Shown: positions 1 to 11,540 of the stretch, in pieces
How the letters are laid out: each line of letters opens with the position of its first letter
How positions within the stretch are numbered: the first letter of the stretch is position 1
Assembly (NCBI GenBank): GCA_027257055.1
Contig: JAPVLO010001825.1
Span: 52,020-116,019, forward strand
Length of the DNA: 64,000 nucleotides
Direction of reading: 5' to 3'
Source of the DNA: Cephalopachus bancanus
Lineage: Eukaryota; Chordata; Mammalia; Primates; Tarsiidae
Notes under the pieces: model-generated
The model's database searches: none
The model's input: the letters and a program-made list of their open reading frames with translations, nothing else
What the model was told of the DNA's origin: nothing
Translations under genes and position numbers: made by a program

Positions 1-3000
1 TAAAATAAAATAAAATAATTTGCCATACTTAGTTGTTCCTTCCTGTCTTCCCAGCACTTTGTTAGGCCAAGATGGTGGTTAAATGGAGACCTAGAGTTTG
101 AGATTAGCCTGGGCCTCATATCAAAACCCTTTTTCTAAAAATAAAAAAATAAAACAGTAAAGAAAAATAAAATAAAATAATTATAATAATTAGCCAGATT
201 TCGTGGTTTCTGACTGTCTTCCCAGCACTTTGGGAGGCCAAGGAGGGAGGATGGCTTGAGGCCAGGAGTTTGAGACTAGCCTGGGCCTCATAGCAAAACA
301 CTGTCTCTACAAAATTAAAAAAATAAAATAGTGAAGTAAAATAAAATAAAATAATGAGCAAGATGTAGTGATTCCTCCCTGGTGTCCTGGCATTTTGGGA
401 GTTTCACCGAAACTCTGCCGAGTCCGGAGTTTCACCTAAGGCCATGATATTGAGAGTGCCAGGAATTCATTGAAAATCCCTGTCTATAAAAAATTTTTTT
501 AAAATTATGGCAAAGAAAAATTCAAAAGAAAAAATAAAATAAACTTAACCAGACATATTGGTTCCTGCCTGTCATCCCTCCACTTTAGGAGGACGAGGCG
601 GGAGGATCTCTTGAGGCCAGGATTTTGAGAATAGGCTGGGCCTCAGAGCAAAACCCTGTCTCTAGAAAATAAAAAATAAAATAGTAAGGTAAAGTAAAAT
701 AAAATAAAATAAAAAGAAATAAAATGAGTAGCCAGACATAGATGTTCCTACCTGTCATCGCAGCACTTTTGGATGCTGATGCGGGAGGAGCACTTCAGAC
801 CAGGAGTTTGAGAGTACCCTGGGCCTGAGAGCAAAATGCTGTCTCTACAAATTTAAAGAAAAAATAGTAAAGTAAAATAAAATAATATAATTAGCTAGAC
901 TTAGTGGTTCCTGTTTGGCATGCAAGCAGTCTGGGAGGCCGAAGTAGGAGGTTCGCTTGTGGACAGGAGTTTGAATCTTGCCTGGGATACATAGAAAAAC
1001 CCTGTCTATGCAAAATACAAAATAATGCAGTAAAACAAAATAAAATAAAACAAAATAAAATAATTACCCAGACTTCGTGGCTCCTGTCTGGCATCCCAGC
1101 AGTTTAGGAGACCGAGGCGGGAGAATGACTTGAGTCAAGTAGTTTGAGACTCTCCTGGGCCCTATAGCAAAACCCTGTCTCTACAAAATAATAAATAAAA
1201 TAGTAAAGTAAAATAAAATGAAATAAAACAAAAAGAAATAAAATAAATTAAAATAATTTGCCACACTTAGTTGCTCCTTTCTGTCATCCTAGCACTTTGG
1301 TAGGCCAAGTTGGTGGTTCAATTGAGGCCAAGAGTTTGAGATTAGCCTGGGCCTCATAACATAACCCTGTCTCTAAAAAATAAAAAAAATACAGTAAAGA
1401 AAAATAAAATAAAATAAATAAAACTAAAATAAATATAATAATTAGACAGACTTTGTGGTTCCTGGCTGTCTTCCCAGCACTTTGGGAGGCCGAGGCAGGT
1501 TGATCACTTGAGGCCAGGAGTGTGAGACTAGCCTGGGTCCTTGTAGCAAAACCTGTCTCCACAAAATAAAAAAGTGAAATAGTGAAATAAAATAAAATAA
1601 AATAAAATAGGATAAAATAATTAGCCATACTTAGTGGTTCCTACCTGTCATCCCAGCACTTTGAGAGGCTGAGGCCAGAGGATCATTTGAGGTCAGGAGT
1701 TAGAGACTAGACTGGGCCTCATAGAAAAATGCAGCCTCTAGAAAAAAAATTAGTAAAGTAAAATAAAATAAAGTAAAATGAATAAAATGAAATAAGATAA
1801 AGTAAGATAAAATAAAATAATCAGCCAGACTTAGTGGTTCCTGCCTATTATCCCAGCATTTTGGGAGGCCGAGGCAGTAGGATTGGTTGAGGTCAGGAGT
1901 TTGAGAGTAGCCTTGGCCTCATAGCAAAACTCAGTTTCTAGAAAATAAAAAAATAAAATAGTAAAATAAAATTAAAAAAATATAATAATTAGCCAGACTT
2001 AGTGCTTCCTGCCTGTCATCCCAGGACTTTGGGAGGCTGAGGAGGGGGGATCACTTGAGGCCAGGGCTTTTAGATGAGCCTGGGCCTCATAGAAAAACCC
2101 GTATCTAACAAAACAAACAAAAAAATAGTAAAGTAAAACAAAATAAAATGTAATAAAATAGAATAAAACAAAACAAACTAAAATAAAATAAAATAATTTG
2201 CCAGACTTAATGGTTCCTGCCTGGCACACCAACATTATGGAAGGCCGAGGAGGGAGGATCGCTTGAGGCCTGATGTTTGACACTAACCTGTGCCTCAGAA
2301 AACTGTGTCTCTAAGAAATAAAACAATAAAATAAAATAAAATAATTGGTAAGAATTAGTGATTTCTCCCTGTCATCCCAGCACTTTGGGAGGCCGAGGTG
2401 GGAAGATCACTTGAGGCCAGGTGTCTGAGACTAGCCTGGACCTCATAGCAAAACCCTGTCACTATAAATAAAAAAATGAAATAATATAGTGAAATAAAAT
2501 AAAAAGGTAGAATAATTAGCCAGATTAGTGGTTTCTACCTGTCATAATAGCACCTTGGGAAGCCAAGACAGGAGGATTGCTTGAGGCCAGGAGTTTGAGA
2601 TTAGCATGGACTTCATAGCAAAAATCTGTCTCTACAAAATAAAAATTAAAATAACAAAGTAAAATAAGATAAAATAAAATAATTAGCCAGACTTAGCGGT
2701 TCCTGCCTCTCATCTCAGAACTTTGGGAGGTCGAGGTAGGAGGATCACTGGTGGCCAGGATTTTGAGACTACCCTTGGTCTCATTGCAAAACCCTGTCTC
2801 AATAAATAAAGAAAAAATTAGTATAATAAAATAAAAAATAAAACAAAATAATTAGCCAGACTTATTGGCTCCTGCCTGGTATTCCAGCACTTTGGGAGAC
2901 TGAGGTGGGAGGATTGCTTGAGGCCAAGTATTTGAGACCAATCTGGGTCTCATAGCAAAACCCAGTCTCTACAAAATAAAAAAAATAAAACAGTAAAGTA

Positions 3001-4082
3001 AAATAAAATGAAATAAAATAATTAACCAGACTTAATGATTCCTTTTTGGCATCCAAGATTTTTGGGAGGCTGAGATGGGAGGATTGCTTGAGTCCAGGGG
3101 TTTGAAATTAGCCTGGGCCTCATAGCAAAACCCTGTCTCTACAAAATAAAAAAACAAAATACTAAGGTAAAATAAAATAAAATAGTATAAAATAAAATAA
3201 TATTTAGTCATAATTAGTGGTTCCTGCCTGTCATCCCAGCACTTTGGGAGGTCAGAATGGGAGGATCAATTGAGGCCAGGAGATTGAGAATAGCCTGGGC
3301 CTCATAGCAAATCCCAGTTTCTAGAAATTAAAAAAATAAAATAGTAAAGTAAAACTAAATAAAATTAAATTAAATTAAAAAGTAAAATAAAATTAAAAAA
3401 TTAACCAAACCTAGAGGTTCCTGTCTGTCATCCCAGCACTTTGGGAGGGCAAGGAGGGAAGATTGCTTGAGGCCAGGAGTTTGAGATTAACCCGGGACCC
3501 ATACCAAAACACTGTCTCTAGAATATGAAAAAAATAGTAAAGTAAAATAAACTAAAATTTTAAAAAATGAAACAAATATAATATGGGGCCCAACGTAGTA
3601 GTTTCTTGCTGTCTTCCCAGCAGTTTAGGAGGCAGGAGGGATGCTTCAGGCCAGGAGTTTGAGACTAGCCTGGTCCTCAGAGCAAAACACTATCTCTACA
3701 AAATAAATAAATGAAATAGAAAAGTAAAATAAAATAAAATAATTAGACATATTAGTGGTTCCTGCCTGGCATCCCAGGCCATTAGAGGCTGAGGCAGGAG
3801 GATGGCTTGAGGCCAGGGGATTCAGCCGAGAATGGATCTCATAGCAAACCCTGTCTATAAAGAATTTTTTGAAAATAGCAAAGTAAAATAAAATAATATT
3901 TAGTTAAATTAAATTAAATAATTAGCCACCCTTAGAGGTTCCTACCCCTCATCCAAGCACTTTGGGAGCTCGAGGCATTAGGATTTCTTGGACAGGAGTT
4001 TGAGCCTAGCCTCGTAGCAAAACCCTGTTTCTAGAAAATAAAAAAAATTAAAGTAAAATAAACTAATATAAAAAAATAATTA
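1..4082 (+). repeat. Tandem array of Alu left-arm monomers with (TAAAA)n linkers, about 23 units
   Basis: Each unit runs from 'ttagccagacttagtggttc' through an Alu left-arm core (cagcactttgggaggc, ttgaggccaggag, gagactagcctggg, accctgtctctac) into an A-rich linker built on taaaataaaa, then restarts. Starts lie near 17, 188, 352, 545, 725, 889, 1061, 1253, 1440, 1619, 1818, 1987, 2196, 2345, 2515, 2681, 2851, 3021, 3203, 3399, 3585, 3741 and 3921. Spacing is 149-209 bp, mean about 177. No unit carries the right-arm-specific insertion, so these are left arms chained through the linker that normally joins the two arms of one Alu. The array is cut by the left window edge and ends at about 4082 in single-copy sequence. 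No target-site duplication separates units, so serial insertion is unlikely. Confidence 0.93.
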
Positions 4083-4490
4083 GGATTGTTCTGATGATAT
4101 TTCACTAATGTATGTGAAACACTCTGCAGTAACAGGCCTAACATGGGGCATTATAAACAGTCACATTTATTTATCTGGTGGGATGAATGAGAAACTTCAG
4201 CAACCTTCCTGTTGGAGCAAGGAGGTGAGGCCACCTCTCCCGAACATGTTGTAGCTCTTGACATCCAAGCTAGACCTAGAAAATAGTCAAATGTTTTAAG
4301 AAAAATTGTGTCTATACTACTGTTTTTAAAATGGGTAAGATAAAAGTTATGCTAACTCTCTCAGAAGACAACATTTTTGGGGAAAAAAAGTGTCTTGGTT
4401 GAGGTACTGCTATGAAAACTAGTAAGAAAATTAGCTTCTGTTCATACATGTGGAAGGGTTGAATAGAATTATATGCATTCTATTGATTTC
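4083..4490. other. Unassigned single-copy sequence
   Basis: This stretch follows the end of the tandem array. It is AT-rich and I recognise no repeat family or open coding frame in it. Its last 14 bases are the left target-site duplication of the next Alu. Confidence 0.5.
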
Positions 4491-4780
4491 TTTTTTTTTT
4501 TTTTTGAGCTGGAGTCACTCTGTAGCCCAGACTGGAGTGCAGTGGCATGCTCCTGGCCACTGCAGCCTCGACCTGCTGGGCTCCAGTAATCCATCTCACC
4601 CTTCCAAGTAGCTGGAACTACAGGCGCTTGCTACCATGCCCGGCTAATTTTTTTGATTTATTGTAGAGATGAGGTCTCACCAAGTTGCCCAGGTGGGTCT
4701 TGAACCCTTGAGCTCAGGCAATTCACTCACCTCGGCCTCCCAAAGCATGGGATTACAGGCTAAGCCACCAAGCCCGGCCC
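4491..4780 (-). mobile_element. Alu, full-length, antisense
   Basis: Starts with a T-run and 'gagctggagtcactctg' and ends 'aagcccggcc'. Flanked by imperfect direct repeats 'attctattgatttc' and 'attctattcatttc', the hallmark of L1-mediated insertion. Confidence 0.95.
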
Positions 4781-4794
4781 ATTCTATTCATTTC

Positions 4795-5214
4795 AATCTC
4801 CTTAGAGAAAGACAGCAATAAGAACATGGCAATGTCATGTTGTATTGTTTTGTTTTGCTCTGCTTTTAATTTCTCAAGATTGTTTCATGTGTGTTAAAAA
4901 TTTCTCCTTGGTGAATGTGAAGAATAGAAAGTTCATATATAACCTGGAGGGGATAAAAGACATCGATGTGCTATGGGTACAGCTAATTTTGTGAATTCTG
5001 TCTAGTGGTCTAGTGTCTTATTCATGCAAAGCAAGGCAGAGCTTTAGGCTGGCCTGGCAGCCTCTAATAAGCATCACATTGATGATGCAATTATTCAACT
5101 CCATAACTTAACATTTCCATGACACAAACACTGACAGTCCAACTCTCACATTTCAGACTCCTTAAAAATGGTTTATCTTGATGGCCATTTTTGGAAGCTG
5201 TGAGAAATATTATT
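4795..5214. other. Unassigned single-copy sequence
   Basis: I see no recognisable repeat, splice-flanked frame or RNA gene here. Base composition is ordinary for AT-rich intergenic or intronic DNA. Confidence 0.45.
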
Positions 5215-5312
5215 ATATATATATATTATATATATATATAAAAAAACACACACACACAACACACACACACACCCCAAAAAATATTATAATAATATATATA
5301 TAATTTTTGGCT
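5214..5312. repeat. Compound (TA)n/(CA)n microsatellite
   Basis: Alternating ta tracts on both sides of a (ca)n tract. The flanks read 'aatattattata' and 'atattataataat', so the whole block is a near-palindrome with a purine/pyrimidine-alternating core. Confidence 0.9.
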
Positions 5313-5335
5313 TGGAAATATTATTATTAGACAAT

Positions 5336-5640
5336 GGCCTGGAAATATTACCTTGGTGGCTTAGCCAGTGATGCTAGCATATTGGGAAATCAAAGTAAGA
5401 GAATTGCATGAGTCCTCAGGTTTGAAATAAGCCTGGGTAACTTGGTGAGACCTTTTCTCATCAATAAGTGAACAATTATCTGTGCGTGATAGTGTGCGCC
5501 TTTAGTTCCAGCTACTTGGAAGACTGAGGTGGAATGATCACTGGAGTCCAGCAGCTCCACGTTGGGGTGGCCATGAGTGTGCCTCTGGGTGATAGACTGA
5601 GACTCCAACTCAAAAAAAGAAAAAAGAAGAAAGAAAAAAG
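5336..5640 (+). mobile_element. Alu, diverged, sense; its 3' end marks the start of duplication copy A
   Basis: Degraded left arm (ggcttagcc, agcctgggtaac), middle linker near 5460, right arm with 'agttccagctacttggaag' and terminal 'gagactccaactc' plus A-tail. From about 5585 onward the sequence is shared with 17228 onward, so the duplication breakpoint sits inside this element. Confidence 0.88.
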
Positions 5641-5960
5641 TAAATGAATGCATTTAGATTTTACATAATTTACTAGTAGCTAACAATAAAAGTATCCTTT
5701 AAAATATCACATGAGATGCTCTCAAACATTGCAGGCTCTCCTGCCTTGTACAAGGGTCAGCTCATGTAATAAGTTATTTTTTAGTTGTGGCCTTAGAAGA
5801 ATACAGTTATTTCGCCCCATATCCAATTTTTGCTTCCAGAATGTAAGAGGGAAAATGGAACATTTTGGTACCAATGTCTTCAAAACTTACTGCCCTATAC
5901 CTAATTTTATTTCATTGATATTCAGAATGACAGAGCTCAGTCAATAAAAAAATAAAGTGA

Positions 5961-6258
5961 GCCAGGCTCGGTGGCTCAGCCTGTAATCCCAGCGCTTTGG
6001 GAGGCTGAGGTGAGTGGATTGTCTGAGCCGGCGGGTTCAAGACCTGCCTGGGCGACTTGGCGAGACCTCATCTCTACAGTAAATCAAAAAATCAGCAGGG
6101 TATGGTAGCGCATGCCTGTAGTTCCAGCTGCTTGGAAGGCTGAGGTGGAAGGATCGCTGGAGCCCAACAGATTGAGGCTGGGGTGGCCGGGAGCAGCCAT
6201 AGCACTCCAGTCTGGGCGACGGAGTGAGACTCCAAATCAAAATAAAATAAAATAAAAT
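5961..6258 (+). mobile_element. Alu, sense, specific to copy A
   Basis: Starts 'gccaggctcggtggctcagc' and ends 'gactccaaatc' plus (aaaat)n. The matching point in copy B (about 17890) runs straight through without an Alu, so this insertion came after the duplication. Confidence 0.95.
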
Positions 6259-6852
6259 GATCGAAAAACATGAGAAAACTGAATGTGCAAGGATGACACA
6301 GGCTGTGCTGACTCAAAATTGAGCAGTTTTAAAACCATAGAGACAGCTGTTGGTCAGTGATAAAACTCTTCAGTGATAAAACTCAGTGGAAGTTGACATC
6401 AGAAGCAAAGAAACAGAAAACAAACTACATTATGTAACAGTAATAAAACATAATTCTGAAAAGATAGCATTGGTAGAAGTCATTGAATAAAATCTATCAT
6501 GCTCTAAATGAAAGAAACAGCCTTTCCCCAGTTTGCTAACCATGGAAGACATGTCTGACTATGCAGTAGAAGTACTAAAAAGCACAAAAATACTTGCTAA
6601 TATTCACACGTGCTTCTGCAAAAATGAAATTTCACAATGGGGACTTTTGAAAGTGGCATGGCATAGCAACGCAATGCCTTACTAAAGTTAACCTTACAAT
6701 TAATTAGCAAAATACAATAAATTCTTAGGTTCATTTATGGTGAAAATAATCTGAAAAGAAGGATGTAACGAAAGACACATTTGATGCTGTAAATGATGCA
6801 ATTGATGTGTGCCCTGTGGCTGTCCATATTTTTAAAGTGTTTTAAAAAGTCA
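6259..6852. other. Copy A unique-type segment, no gene seen
   Basis: Matches 17890-18490 of copy B with scattered substitutions. No coding frame, no RNA gene and no repeat family recognised. Confidence 0.6.
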
Positions 6853-7142
6853 GCCGGGCTCGGTGGCTCAGCCTATAGTCCCGTGTCTTTGGGAGGCTGA
6901 GGTGAGTGGATTGCCTGAGTCCGCAGGTTCGAGACCCGACTGGGCAGCAAGACCTCATCTCTACAATAAACCAAAAAACACTCCAGGCGTGGTAGTGCAT
7001 GCCTGTAATTCCGGCTACTTGGAAGGTTGAGGTGGAAGGATCGCTGGAGCCCAGTAGGTCGAGGCTGCGGTGGCCGGGAGTGGCCACTGCACTCCAGTCT
7101 GGGCGACAGAGTGAGACTCCAACTCCAAAAAAAAAAAAAAAA
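6853..7142 (+). mobile_element. Alu, sense, specific to copy A
   Basis: Inserted into the string 'ttaaaaagtctagtag', which is uninterrupted in copy B near 18480. Full length with a pure A-tail of about 16. Confidence 0.95.
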
Positions 7143-7329
7143 GTCTAGTAGTATTCCCATACCATATAATTCTTTCATCTAAAGTATTAAAACTGCAACT
7201 TCCAGTCTATTTATGAAACTGTGCAATGATCACCATAATATGATTTTAATATATTTTTAACCTTTAAAAAGATACCCTGTAATCATGGGGAGTGAATGTG
7301 GGAGTAGGGGTGGTCAGTTTACTTACCCT

Positions 7330-7402
7330 CAGCCTTAGTCAACCACTAACCTACTTTTTGTCTCTACCTGTTGGCCAGTCCTGGACATTTCATAGAAATG
7401 GC
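7330..7402 (-). mobile_element. Old L1 3' fragment, antisense, with deletion scar
   Basis: 'caaccactaacctacttttt' and 'acatttcatagaaatgg' resemble the antisense L1M 3' region also seen at 19390-19530. At about 7401 the sequence jumps, through 'ccaccatgccctgc', to the stretch matching 20391 in copy B. Confidence 0.5.
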
Positions 7403-7671
7403 CACCATGCCCTGCTTTGACCCCAAATTGTGAGGAAAGCATGCACTCTGCCTGCCACATGGACATCTTGGAATTGATCCCTGTAATCTACACTCATAAC
7501 TTCCACAACTTTTGTAGATTAGGTATATTATATTAATTTAAGGGTTTTTCTTTTTATTGGATATTTAATCTCTATTTGGGATCTCACCTCCCCATCATTT
7601 ACAATCCCATGCCATTGGGTTTTATCCTCCTAGTTTTATATTGAATGCTAACTCTGAATGCAAAAAGAAAA

Positions 7672-8335
7672 TAGTAAAATGGTTTCTCAAAAAATTAAAA
7701 ATAAAGCTATTAATTGATCCAGAAATCCCACTTTGGGATATATATATATATTCAAAAAATTAAATAAAATCTGTATCTTAAAACAATATCAGCACTCTTA
7801 CAGTCAACTTTATTTTCAATAGTCAAAACTTGGAAATAATCTAAGTGTCCACCAATGAACGAATCAATAAAGAAAATGCAACACATGTAAACATGGGAGC
7901 GGGCATGCGCGTGCACACACACACAGCAGAAAACTGTTTAGCATAGTTTTTTTAAAAATAAGAAAATATTTTCTTATGTGTGATAACATGGGTGAAACTG
8001 GAGGACTTCATACTAAGTAAAAAATGAAAGAGAAAGCTAAAATTATAAAAAAGGGTAGAATGGTGATTGCCAGCAGCTGGTGGAGAGGCATAGGAATGGG
8101 AAGATGTTCTTCAAATGTTCTCACTCATTAGTGGACCTTGAACAACTACTTTAATACTATAATAAAATGATTGAGAGTAGCAGGAAACTAGGGGGGGTTG
8201 TGTGACAGGGAAGTGGGATTGACAGTAGTAGAAATGGGGAAGGGTGAGACACCTCATCAATAAGGGTACCTGCACAATAAATATTTGTGTACCTAACTCT
8301 GAATTGTACCCCACAATTTCAAAATTAAAAAAAAA
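7672..8335 (+). mobile_element. L1 3' end, sense (ORF2 tail plus 3' UTR)
   Basis: 'gatccagaaatcccactttg', 'tctaagtgtccaccaatga' and 'acatgggtgaaactggagga' are typical of the final L1 ORF2 segment. They are followed by the lineage-type 3' UTR 'aactctgaattgtacccc' and an A-rich tail. Shared with copy B (20960-21590), so it predates the duplication. Heavily broken; codes for nothing. Confidence 0.85.
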
Positions 8336-8498
8336 TTAACTTAAAAAAATAGTTGAAATTCACTATGTTAAGATCTCTGGAGATCTGAGTTCTTACAACT
8401 TATAAAAATACACTGAGAAAACATAGACGTAAGAGCATGTTTATAAATATAAAAATAAGAAATTAACTTTTTATGCAATAAAAAAGCAAATTGATAGT

Positions 8499-8799
8499 TT
8501 TTTGTTTTTTGTTTTTTTTTTGAGTTGGAGTCTCACTGTCGCCCAGACTGGAGTGCAGTGACCACTCCCGGCCACTACAGCCTCGACCTACTGGTCTCCG
8601 GTGATCCTTCCACCTCATCCTTCCAAGTAGCCGGAACTACAGGTGCGCACTACCACACCTGGCTAGTTTTTTTTAATTTATTGTAGAGATGAGGTCTCGC
8701 CAATTTGCCCAGGCGGGTCTCGAACCCGCGGGCTCAGGCAATCCACTCACCTCGGCCTCCCAAAGCGCGAGATTACAGGGTAAGCCACCGAGACCGGCC
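8499..8799 (-). mobile_element. Alu, antisense, specific to copy A
   Basis: Flanked by 'ttgatagt' and 'tgatagt'. Copy B has an uninterrupted 'ttgatagtctttac' near 22373, the empty site. Confidence 0.95.
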
Positions 8800-8806
8800 T
8801 GATAGT

Positions 8807-9434
8807 CTTTACAAAGTCAGTATTGTGTTTGATATGTAAGTGAAAACTGTTTATAATATGTTAATGTGTACTTAGAATAAATATAGTATGGTGTCAAATG
8901 TTCCATTTCTAGTGTAAGAAATAATAGAGCCATGGAAAATATACATATGTGTGTGCAAGAAATATTGCTTTTATGTGGTTTTTATATATCTTGAATATTA
9001 CCTCTGCCTAGAAATAACTGCATTCCATGTTTTATATATTTTTATGCTCATGGATTTCCTTTTAAAGTCAGAGACAGTCACAGTAAAATTTAAAATTTCA
9101 GTGTTTGTAATTTGATATTGAAATAAATGTAAATAACAATGGCCCAAAATACGGATGGTAACTAAAAGACAAGAGATAGGTACAGCCTTTCTGATTGATT
9201 ACTCTACCCTCAGACAGTAATCTAGAACAAGAAATACACAGTATCTATCTGCTATAAGCAACTAGGAAATCAAACAAAATATATGTAGCAAAAGTTGCTA
9301 CATGTTGGAAACAAATAGCAAATCACTATTGTCACAAAGAGAAAGTAAAAAATGAGGTGAGCTCTCAAACTACATCAACTTATGGCCTGCAGTTTTCAGG
9401 TCACCACCACACAGAATTAAAAAATAAAAACAAG
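8807..9434. other. Copy A unique-type segment, no gene seen
   Basis: Matches 22373-23310 of copy B apart from the Alu there. AT-rich, with no recognised repeat or coding signal. Confidence 0.6.
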
Positions 9435-9728
9435 GCCGGGCTTGGTGACTGAGCCTGTAATCCCAACACTTTGGGAGGCTGAGGTAAGTGGATTGCCTGA
9501 GCCCTCAGGTTCGAGACCCTCCTGGGCAACTGGACGAGACCTTATCTCTACAACAAATCAAAAATTAGCCGGACGTGGTAGCACGCACCTGTAGTTCCAG
9601 CTACTCTGAAGGCTGAAGTGGATGGATCGCCAGAGCCCAGCAGGTCCAGGCTGTGGTGGCTGGGAGCAGCCATTGCACTCCCGTCTGGGTAACAGAGTGA
9701 GATTCCAACTCAAAAAATAAAAAATATA
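9435..9728 (+). mobile_element. Alu, sense, specific to copy A
   Basis: Flanked by a perfect 15-bp target-site duplication 'aaaaataaaaacaag'. The empty site is at about 23300 in copy B. Confidence 0.96.
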
Positions 9729-9743
9729 AAAAATAAAAACAAG

Positions 9744-10554
9744 CCCAACTTGCATTATTGTAAGATTAAGAAAATATATATCAGAGTAGAGGAAGTTGAA
9801 GGCAATAAGAATTTGTGGAGCAGAATACTGTAGGAGAAGGAGCTATAGAAAAATTGAGCTTCAGAAACCTTCAGAGAATTCCACGAGCCTTTGGCTAAGT
9901 TCTAATCTGTTCATATGTGAGAAGAAACTTCTTCAAATCAGAAAATAATCAGAGAGCAGTAGTCTAAAAATTTCCTACATTCAAACAGAACAGGGAATAC
10001 TTCATGTTTTTGTCAGTACAAATGGAAAGATCTCCAAATAGATATTAGAAAGAACCTTTAGATGAGTATTACCTCAGTAACATCAGTACTTGGGCTATAC
10101 TAGACTTGTAGTAATGCCTGTTCGGGAGGACAAGAGTTAGACAAGAAGTCAGCCTCTAGAGTGCCAATTTTTTTCTAAGAAACATGAAAACTCAATTGTA
10201 TATCTAAAGAAAGTTCAAAATTCCTCAAAATAAATCCTACAATTAAATTAAATCTAACATCTAGTCAAAAATCGCCTGACATTCAAAAAATCAGACACAT
10301 ATGATCTATAAAGAGGAGAAAAAAACAATAAAAACTACAAAAATTATAGAGAAAAATTGGAACTATTAGATAATGCTGGCACATAATTTTCTTTCTCAGT
10401 GGTGTCTTATGTTTTCACATATCTTATGAGTAAGGCACACTGGTTTTTGTTATGTTTTCAAGAATGTTTGTATACAGTATAGCTTTGGTTATACAGACTT
10501 TTCCTCCCTAAGTAGCAAATAATAAGTCTGTTTATAGCTTTAAAATAGAGACAG
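9744..10554. other. Copy A unique-type segment; contains the empty site of the copy B LTR
   Basis: Matches 23310-25345 of copy B. At about 10013 the text 'gtcagtacaaatgg' is uninterrupted, whereas copy B holds a solo LTR at the same point. No gene recognised. Confidence 0.65.
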
Positions 10555-10862
10555 GAGCCGGGCTTGGTGGCTCAGCCTGTAATCCCTCACCTTTGGGAGG
10601 CTGAGGTGAGTGGATTGCCTGAGCCCATGGGTTCGAGACCCTCCTGGGCAGGCACGACCTCATCTCTACAATAAATCAAAAAATCAGCCAGGCGTGGTAG
10701 CGTGCGCCTGTAATTCCGGCTACTTGGAAGGCTGAGGCGGAAGGATTGCCAGAGCCCAGCAGGTCGAGGCTGCGGTGGCCAGGAGCAGCCACTGTACTCC
10801 ACTCTGGGCAACCGAGTAAGATTCCAACTCAAAAAAATAAAAAAAAAATAAAATAATAAAAT
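10555..10862 (+). mobile_element. Alu, sense, specific to copy A
   Basis: Flanked by a perfect 13-bp target-site duplication 'aaaatagagacag' (10542-10554 and 10863-10875). Empty site near 25345 in copy B. Confidence 0.96.
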
Positions 10863-10935
10863 AAAATAGAGACAGTGTCTCCCTCCAGAGCAAAATGCAG
10901 AAATCCTGAATTCCTAGTATATTTAAGAAAATGTC

Positions 10936-11120
10936 ACCTCATCTCCACAATAAATCCAAAGTTAGCTGGGTGTGGCAGTGCATGCTTGTAGTTTCAGCTA
11001 CTTGGAAGGCTGAGGCGGAAGGATCACCAGAGACCAGCAGGTCGAGGTTGCTGTGGCCGGGAGCGGCCACTGCACTCCAGTCTGGGCGACAGAGTGAGAC
11101 ACCAACTAAAAAAAAAAAAA
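10936..11120 (+). mobile_element. 5'-truncated Alu, sense, specific to copy A
   Basis: Begins at 'acctcatctccacaataaat', the end of the left arm, and carries a complete right arm and A-tail. Copy B reads 'aaatgtctcactctagg' straight through at about 25418. Truncation at the 5' end is the usual outcome of incomplete target-primed reverse transcription. Confidence 0.93.
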
Positions 11121-11207
11121 GTCTCACTCTAGGGCAGAACAGATGGGATTACTGTCCATTATAAGAGATTCAAGTTTTCTAATTCAGGGTTTATCTCCTG
11201 TAGATCA

Positions 11208-11461
11208 TCCTATTTTGTGTTTTAGAGACATGGTCTCATTTTATTGCCCAGGCTGGTTTTCAGAGGTGATTTCATTCTGAATTCCTGGGCTCAATGATCC
11301 TCTTTCCTCAGCTTCCTGAACAGATAGAGGTGCCAGTGTGTTCCAGGCATAGGATCTTGCTATGCTTACCAAGCTGGTCTCAAACTCCTGGGCTTAAGCA
11401 ATTCTCCTAGATAAGCCTCCTATAATATTGGAGTTGCAGACATAAGTCACTGAATCCAACC
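11208..11461 (-). mobile_element. Old Alu-like element, antisense, shared by A and B
   Basis: 'gcccaggctggttttcagag', 'ttcctgggctcaatgatcct' and 'tggtctcaaactcctgggc' show an ancient Alu in antisense. The counterpart is at 25511-25763. Confidence 0.75.
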
Positions 11462-11540
11462 TGTATCATATGATAAAATAGTACTCAGCAGTTAAGAAAA
11501 AAAGGAACTAATAATGCTCATCACAACATAAATGATTCTT

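Noticed and set aside
116..3056. Minus-strand stop-free runs rich in [13 protein letters not shown] text
   Set aside because: They are translations of (TAAAA)n linkers and Alu left arms in the tandem array. The pattern is low-complexity and repeats with the unit.
1..4082. CRISPR-like array of regular repeats and spacers
   Set aside because: The repeats are long, diverged Alu arms, the 'spacers' are A-rich linkers, and the host is a primate.
1..4082. Alpha satellite (171-bp centromeric repeat)
   Set aside because: The spacing is similar, but the sequence is clearly Alu left arm and I find no CENP-B-box-like word.
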